DNA of 10,120 nt from an uncultured Bacteroidota bacterium (GTDB lineage Bacteria > Bacteroidota > Bacteroidia > Chitinophagales > Chitinophagaceae): NCBI GenBank assembly GCA_938008665.1, contig CALLKA010000140.1, forward strand, positions 1-10,120. Reading direction: 5' to 3'. The notes beneath the pieces are model-generated. The model saw only the letters and a list, made by a program, of their open reading frames with translations, was not told where the DNA came from and ran no database searches. Positions 6,112 through 10,120 of this stretch are shown here, in pieces. The position numbers and the translations under genes are program-made. Position 1 is the first letter of the stretch. Each line of letters starts with the position of its first letter.

Positions 6112-7266
6112 ATGGATTTTAGACTAACGGAAGAGCAGTTAATGATTCAAAAAGCTGCACGTGAATTTGCACAACAACAATGTTTGCCAGGGGTTATAGA
6201 AAGAGACGAGTTGCAAAAATTTCCCAAAAATCAAATTGAACAATTAGCTGATTTAGGTTTTTTAGGTATGATGACCGCACCTGAATTTGGTGGTGCAGGA
6301 ATGGATACCGTATCCTATGTATTAGCGATGGAGGAAATTTCAAAAATTGATGCAAGTGTAAGTGTTTGTATGAGTGTGAATAATAGTTTGGTGTGTTGGG
6401 GCTTGGAACATTACGGTTCTGATATACAAAAAAAAAAATATTTAACCCCGTTAGCACAGGGAAGAAAAGACGGGGAATTGTATTTAGGCGCTTTTTTATT
6501 AAGTGAACCTGAAGCTGGAAGTGATGCAACACATCAGCATACCTCAGCCGCGGATAAAGGGGATCATTTTATTTTGAATGGAGTAAAAAATTGGATCACC
6601 AATGGATCAAGTGCTTCCGTTTATTTAGTGATGGCGCAAACTGATGCTAGTAAAGGGCCCAAAGGGATTAATGCATTTATTGTTGAAAAAAATACGCCGG
6701 GTGTAACCGTGGGGCCGAAGGAAAATAAAATGGGTATACGCGGCAGTGATACACATGCCGTTTCATTTACGGATGTGGTCGTGTCGAAACTAAATCAAAT
6801 TGGGGCAGATGGGTTTGGTTTTAATTTTGCAATGAAAACTTTGAATGGAGGGCGAATAGGAATAGCAGCACAAGCATTAGGTATTGCTAGCGGTGCGTAT
6901 GAATTAGCTTTGGCGTATAGTAAACAACGTAAATCATTTGGAAAGCCGATACACGAACATCAGGCAATTCAATTTAAGTTAGCCGAAATGGCTACGCGTA
7001 TTCAAACAGCTCGATTATTATGTTATCAAGCAGCATGGGAAAAGGACAATGGAATGGATTATACTTTATCTGCTGCCATGGCAAAACTACATGCAAGTGA
7101 TACCGCAATGTGGGTGACCACCGAAGCAGTGCAAGTGCATGGTGGATATGGTTTTGTAAAGGAGTTTCATGTGGAAAGATTAATGCGTGATGCCAAAATT
7201 ACCCAAATTTACGAAGGCACGTCTGAGATACAGAAAATGGTGATTGGTAGAAGTATTACCAAATAA
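6112..7266 (+). CDS. Acyl-CoA dehydrogenase (short/medium-chain type)
   Basis: FAD enzyme that introduces the alpha-beta double bond in an acyl-CoA and passes electrons to electron-transfer flavoprotein. The 384 residues have the standard three-part layout: N-terminal helices from MDFRLTEEQ, a middle beta domain with the FAD/substrate signature GAFLLSEPEAGSD (126-138) and NGVKNWITNG (156-165), and a C-terminal helical domain with RKSFGKPIHEHQAIQFKLAE (273-292), QVHGGYGFVKEFHVERLMRD (341-360) and IYEGTSEIQ (366-374). E368 stands at the catalytic-base position of short- and medium-chain, butyryl- and glutaryl-type enzymes. Chain-length or branched-chain preference cannot be fixed; butyryl-CoA-like is a fair guess. 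ATG at 6112 is chosen over a TTG at 6106. An 11-A tract (6428-6438) encodes QKKK at residues 106-109. Confidence 0.94.
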   Translation: MDFRLTEEQLMIQKAAREFAQQQCLPGVIERDELQKFPKNQIEQLADLGFLGMMTAPEFGGAGMDTVSYVLAMEEISKIDASVSVCMSVNNSLVCWGLEHYGSDIQKKKYLTPLAQGRKDGELYLGAFLLSEPEAGSDATHQHTSAADKGDHFILNGVKNWITNGSSASVYLVMAQTDASKGPKGINAFIVEKNTPGVTVGPKENKMGIRGSDTHAVSFTDVVVSKLNQIGADGFGFNFAMKTLNGGRIGIAAQALGIASGAYELALAYSKQRKSFGKPIHEHQAIQFKLAEMATRIQTARLLCYQAAWEKDNGMDYTLSAAMAKLHASDTAMWVTTEAVQVHGGYGFVKEFHVERLMRDAKITQIYEGTSEIQKMVIGRSITK

Positions 7267-7281
7267 TTTTAGTTTTAATCC

Positions 7282-7313
7282 TATTTTTGTGCAAAAGGAT
7301 TCGTCCCTTTTTT
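7282..7313 (+). terminator. Weak terminator-like hairpin between the acyl-CoA dehydrogenase gene and yggS
   Basis: AAAAGGA (7293-7299) can pair with TCC plus TTTT (7304-7311, one bulged C) around a TTCG loop, followed by a T-run to 7313. This suits an imperfect intrinsic terminator 26 bp after the dehydrogenase stop. Just before it, TATTTTTG (7282-7289) matches the -7 promoter consensus exactly, but no TTG lies at a suitable distance upstream, and its transcript would begin inside the hairpin. The terminator reading is preferred. Confidence 0.42.
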
Positions 7314-7333
7314 AGTAAAGCATAATAATTTAG

Positions 7334-8008
7334 ATGTCTGTCAATATTGAATTTTATAAAGAAATAACTACTTATTTACAATTAAATAAAGTACAATTAA
7401 TTGCGGTAAGTAAAACGAAGCCTAATCAAGCTATATTAGATTTACATCAATTGGGTCAAAAGGATTTTGGCGAAAACTATGTGCAGGAATTAGTCGATAA
7501 AGCCGCAGCATTACCTCAAGATATTCATTGGCATTTTATTGGGCATCTGCAATCTAATAAAGTTAAATACATAGCCTCATTTGTATATTTAATTCATGGG
7601 GTAGATAGTGAAAAGCTACTCATTGAAATTAACAAACAAGCTCAAAAAAATAATCGCATCATTGATGTGTTATTACAAGTCCATATTGCCTCAGAGGAAA
7701 CTAAGTTTGGATTTGATGAATTGACTTTATTGGAGTTAATTCAAAGTGGTCGATTAGCGAATTATACGAATATCAGGTTGCGTGGTTTGATGGGAATGGC
7801 TTCTTTTTCTGATGACACAGTTTTGATACAAAATGAATTTTCTAGTTTAAAGCATACTTACAATAAAGCAGAAACTCTTTTAAGTTCCACTCATTTTGAT
7901 CAATTAAGTATGGGCATGAGTTCGGATTATAAATTGGCCATACAACAGGGTAGTACCATGGTACGTATTGGAAGTTTATTATTCGGTGCCCGCGTTTATA
8001 ATAAATAA
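7334..8008 (+). CDS. yggS: YggS/PROSC-family pyridoxal-phosphate homeostasis protein
   Basis: Cytosolic PLP-binding protein with no known catalytic activity; it helps keep free pyridoxal phosphate and amino-acid/keto-acid pools in balance. The 224-residue product covers the single alanine-racemase-like barrel of the family. K27 in LIAVSKTKP is the Schiff-base lysine. Other marks are FGENYVQEL (45-53), WHFIGHLQSNKVKYI (66-80), RGLMGMAS (150-157), SMGMSSDYKLAIQQGSTMVR (192-211) and the closing IGSLLFGAR (212-220). It starts at an ATG 67 bp after the acyl-CoA dehydrogenase gene and converges on the M20 hydrolase gene, with only 11 bp between the stop codons. The length and motifs are fully normal, and no frameshift is seen. 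Confidence 0.95.
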   Translation: MSVNIEFYKEITTYLQLNKVQLIAVSKTKPNQAILDLHQLGQKDFGENYVQELVDKAAALPQDIHWHFIGHLQSNKVKYIASFVYLIHGVDSEKLLIEINKQAQKNNRIIDVLLQVHIASEETKFGFDELTLLELIQSGRLANYTNIRLRGLMGMASFSDDTVLIQNEFSSLKHTYNKAETLLSSTHFDQLSMGMSSDYKLAIQQGSTMVRIGSLLFGARVYNK

Positions 8009-8025
8009 ATATTTTTTATTTATTT
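8003..8025. terminator. AT-only hairpin spanning both convergent stop codons
   Basis: AAATAAATA (8003-8011) and TATTTATTT (8017-8025) are perfect reverse complements around TTTTT. The yggS stop codon (8006-8008) lies in one arm and the stop codon of the opposite gene (8020-8022) in the other. With no G-C pairs the stem is weak; it may act as a modest two-way terminator, or the repeat may be chance in AT-rich DNA. Confidence 0.35.
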
Positions 8026-9309
8026 CGCTTTTGCATAATCGAAAACTAAATTACAAAAGGCTTTAACGCCAACTGTAAAGCCAGATTCATCGATATAAAA
8101 ATTGGGTGTGTGATGCGGTGCCGCGTCTTTCGGATTTTTACCTGCAGGTAGCGCTCCTAGGTAAAAAAAGAAGCTTGGCGCTTTTGCACTAAAAAATGAA
8201 AAATCTTCCGCGCCGGTTTGCCAAGTAGTTTCAAAAACATTATTTGCACCTGCTGCTTTAACAAGTGATGGTAATGATTTTTTAACCAAGCTAGGTTCGT
8301 TATAAGTAACCAAGGTTTTTGTATCAATGGTTACATCAGCAGTTGCGCCTGAACTAGCTGCAATATTTTTTACTGTATTTCTAATTCTTTCATGCACTTC
8401 AGTTTGCATTTTTGAATCAAGCGTACGAATGGTACCTGTAAGTTCGGCTGTTTCAGGAATGATGTTTGATCGAACACCGCCTTTGATGGTACCAACAGTG
8501 ATAACTACCGGTGCTGTTATTAAGTTCATTTGTCTGCTCACAATATGTTGAAGTCCTTCTATTATTTGCGCGGCTGATGCAATTGGATCAACACCACCCC
8601 AAGGTTGTGAGCCATGGCTTCCTTTGCCATTTACTTTAATAGTAAACCAATCTGAGGATGCCATGAATGCCCCTTCTTTATAATGAATACTTCCCACTGG
8701 TAATTCAGCCTCAATATGTAATCCAAATACTGCTTCTACTTTGGGTTGGTCTAGTGCGCCTTCCTTGATCATTAATGGTGCGCCCCCTTCCTCTGTTCCT
8801 GGTGCGCCTTCCTCAGCAGGTTGAAATAAAAATACCACAGTTCCTGGTACTTCTTTCTGCATGGATTGAAGCACTTTTGCTGTAGCCATTAAGATGGATA
8901 TATGCGAGTCATGTCCGCATGCATGCATTACATCCACTGTTTGCCCCATAAACTCTGTTTTTACCTTTGATGCAAATGGAATGGGTGTTCTTTCCTGAAC
9001 TGGTAACGCATCTATATCCGCCCTGAGTGCAACTACAGGACCTGGTTTACCCCCTTTTAAGATGGCAACAACACCAGTTTTTGCAACAGGGTAGTGCACT
9101 TCAATGCCTAAAGTTTTCAAATAATCGGCAATGTATTTACCAGTATTAAATTCACGATTAGATAGTTCCGGATTTTCATGAAAATGTCTCCTCCATTTTA
9201 TGAGTTGTGGTTCAATATCCTGCACTAGTTGATTGAAATTTTTAGGCAGCTCTTGTGCAGAAGCACTGATTGTTGTAATCGCTAAAAATAAAAGTAAAAA
9301 GTATTTCAT
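8020..9309 (-). CDS. Secreted M20-family amidohydrolase (HipO/IAA-hydrolase-like metallopeptidase)
   Basis: Metal-dependent hydrolase of the M20D group, which cleaves N-acyl amino acids and related amides. The 429-residue product begins with a signal peptide (MKYFLLLFLAITTISASA, likely cut before Q19), so it should act in the periplasm or outside, unlike the cytosolic forms of many bacteria. The catalytic domain shows LRADIDALPV (95-104), MHACGHDSH (128-136, ligands C131 and H133), QPAEEG (163-168, base and ligand E166/E167), GLHIE (196-200) and HHTPNF (399-404, ligand H400). The inserted dimerisation domain (about 214-326) includes GKGSHGSQPWGGVDPI (228-243). The substrate is unknown. It starts 61 bp after the mutase-type gene upstream on the same strand, with no clear promoter in the gap, so cotranscription is plausible. 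Confidence 0.92.
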   Translation of the reverse strand: MKYFLLLFLAITTISASAQELPKNFNQLVQDIEPQLIKWRRHFHENPELSNREFNTGKYIADYLKTLGIEVHYPVAKTGVVAILKGGKPGPVVALRADIDALPVQERTPIPFASKVKTEFMGQTVDVMHACGHDSHISILMATAKVLQSMQKEVPGTVVFLFQPAEEGAPGTEEGGAPLMIKEGALDQPKVEAVFGLHIEAELPVGSIHYKEGAFMASSDWFTIKVNGKGSHGSQPWGGVDPIASAAQIIEGLQHIVSRQMNLITAPVVITVGTIKGGVRSNIIPETAELTGTIRTLDSKMQTEVHERIRNTVKNIAASSGATADVTIDTKTLVTYNEPSLVKKSLPSLVKAAGANNVFETTWQTGAEDFSFFSAKAPSFFFYLGALPAGKNPKDAAPHHTPNFYIDESGFTVGVKAFCNLVFDYAKAK

Positions 9310-9370
9310 AGTCTTGGGTTATTAAATGAATAGGGTAATGTTAATTAGTTTGGATGGTATAATAATTAGT

Positions 9371-10120
9371 TTATGCCTGGTATTCGCCGAATACGGATCT
9401 TAATGTATCCGCAATTTCACCAAGGGTACATAATTTTTCAACGGCATCAATTACGGGTGGCATAATATTGGTATTGTTTATTGCAGCATCCTTGATGGCG
9501 AGTAAGCAGGCATTCACTGAATTTTGATCTCGTTTCGCTTTAAGTACTTTTAATTTTTCAATTTGTTGTAATCGAATAGATTCATCAATTCTTAATATTG
9601 GAATTTCTACATTATTGGAAGATTGAAATTGATTTACCCCTACAATAATTTTTTTATTGGATTCAATGTCTTTTTGATAAGCATAGGCACTTTCCCCGAT
9701 TTTATTTTGCATAAATCCTGATTCAATAGCTGCTACACTGCCACCCATATTGTCAATTTGCTGAATCAGTTCCAGTGCTTTTGTTTCTATTTCATTTGTC
9801 AAACTTTCCACAAAATAACTTCCAGCCAATGGGTCGGCTGTATCAGTGATACCACTTTCAAAAGCAACCACTTGTTGTGTTTTAAGTGCAATGCCAGCAG
9901 CTTCTTCCGTAGGGAGTCCTAAAGCTTCGTCAAAACCATTGGTGTGCAAACTTTGCGTACCGCCTAAAACTGCAGCAATGGTTTGTATGGTAACCCTGCT
10001 GATATTATTCATTGGTTGTTGTGCTGTTAATGTAGCACCACCAGTTTGTGTATGAAATCGAAGCATCAATGCCTTTGGATCAGTCGCGCCTAAATCTTGC
10101 ATGATTTGTGCCCACATTTT
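9371..10120 (-). CDS. Methylmalonyl-CoA mutase-type large subunit, C-terminal part (partial)
   Basis: The last 249 residues of an acyl-CoA mutase, open at the window edge. The barrel sequence RFHTQTGGATLTAQQP (21-36 of the visible part), AAVLGGTQSLHTNGFDEALG (49-68), TQQVVAFESG (81-90) and DPLAGSYFVE (96-105) is diagnostic of the methylmalonyl/isobutyryl-CoA mutase family; the H and Q of FHTQT match substrate-contacting residues. The protein ends at TLRSVFGEYQA, just after the barrel and linker, without the DxHxxG cobalamin-binding domain of full-length mutases. It is therefore the short large-subunit form that works with a separate cobalamin-binding subunit. The residues that best separate methylmalonyl- from isobutyryl- or hydroxyisobutyryl-CoA use lie upstream of the visible part, so the substrate stays open; propionate/methylmalonyl metabolism is the default inference. 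Confidence 0.9.
   Translation of the reverse strand, partial: KMWAQIMQDLGATDPKALMLRFHTQTGGATLTAQQPMNNISRVTIQTIAAVLGGTQSLHTNGFDEALGLPTEEAAGIALKTQQVVAFESGITDTADPLAGSYFVESLTNEIETKALELIQQIDNMGGSVAAIESGFMQNKIGESAYAYQKDIESNKKIIVGVNQFQSSNNVEIPILRIDESIRLQQIEKLKVLKAKRDQNSVNACLLAIKDAAINNTNIMPPVIDAVEKLCTLGEIADTLRSVFGEYQA

Noticed and set aside
6194..6532. 112-residue open frame on the - strand inside the acyl-CoA dehydrogenase gene
   Set aside because: It lies wholly opposite a well-conserved gene, and its composition (Phe/His/Leu/Pro-rich) is that of a reverse-strand shadow.
9846..10055. 69-residue open frame on the + strand
   Set aside because: It is the opposite-strand shadow of the mutase large subunit gene, with no recognisable protein features.

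Overview
This is a low-GC chromosomal window that reads as ordinary core genome from a member of the Bacteroidota, probably of the Chitinophagaceae/Sphingobacteriia kind. The signs are: genes mostly without Shine-Dalgarno sites, two exact matches to the Bacteroidota -7 promoter element (TAnnTTTG) placed where a promoter is expected plus a third in an unclear position, a long Bacteroidota-style Lgt, type B ribosomal protein L31, bacillithiol genes (a bacilliredoxin tail and BshB1), and a short methylmalonyl-CoA mutase-type large subunit without its own cobalamin domain. The taxonomic placement is inferred from protein character alone.

Layout. On the + strand: the 3' end of a BrxA/BrxB-type bacilliredoxin (1-120) closed by a good intrinsic terminator; lgt and yajQ as a tight pair (249-1908); rpmE2 (2025-2276) with its own promoter, a leader hairpin and a strong terminator; bshB1-aguB-aguA (2476-5159), three closely packed genes for bacillithiol synthesis and the two agmatine-to-putrescine steps; a lipoprotein N-acetylmuramoyl-L-alanine amidase (5227-6063); an acyl-CoA dehydrogenase (6112-7266) preceded by a perfect 14-bp palindrome; and the PLP-homeostasis gene yggS (7334-8008). 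On the - strand, converging on yggS: a secreted M20-family amidohydrolase (8020-9309) and, upstream of it, the C-terminal part of a methylmalonyl-CoA mutase-type large subunit (9371-10120, cut by the window edge).

How they fit together. Lgt attaches the diacylglyceryl group to lipobox cysteines, and the amidase here carries such a lipobox. The bacilliredoxin and BshB1 belong to the same thiol-redox system. AguB and AguA are consecutive enzymes of one pathway, encoded in reverse order of the reactions. The acyl-CoA dehydrogenase and the mutase both belong to acyl-CoA breakdown but are not in one operon.

I found no mobile element, CRISPR array, tRNA, rRNA or defence-like cassette, and nothing that I would call an undescribed system. 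The observations worth a second look are small in scale: the rpmE2 leader hairpin, the palindrome before the acyl-CoA dehydrogenase, an 11-A tract inside that gene, the AT-only hairpin shared by two convergent stop codons, and the mutase large subunit with no cobalamin subunit directly downstream.
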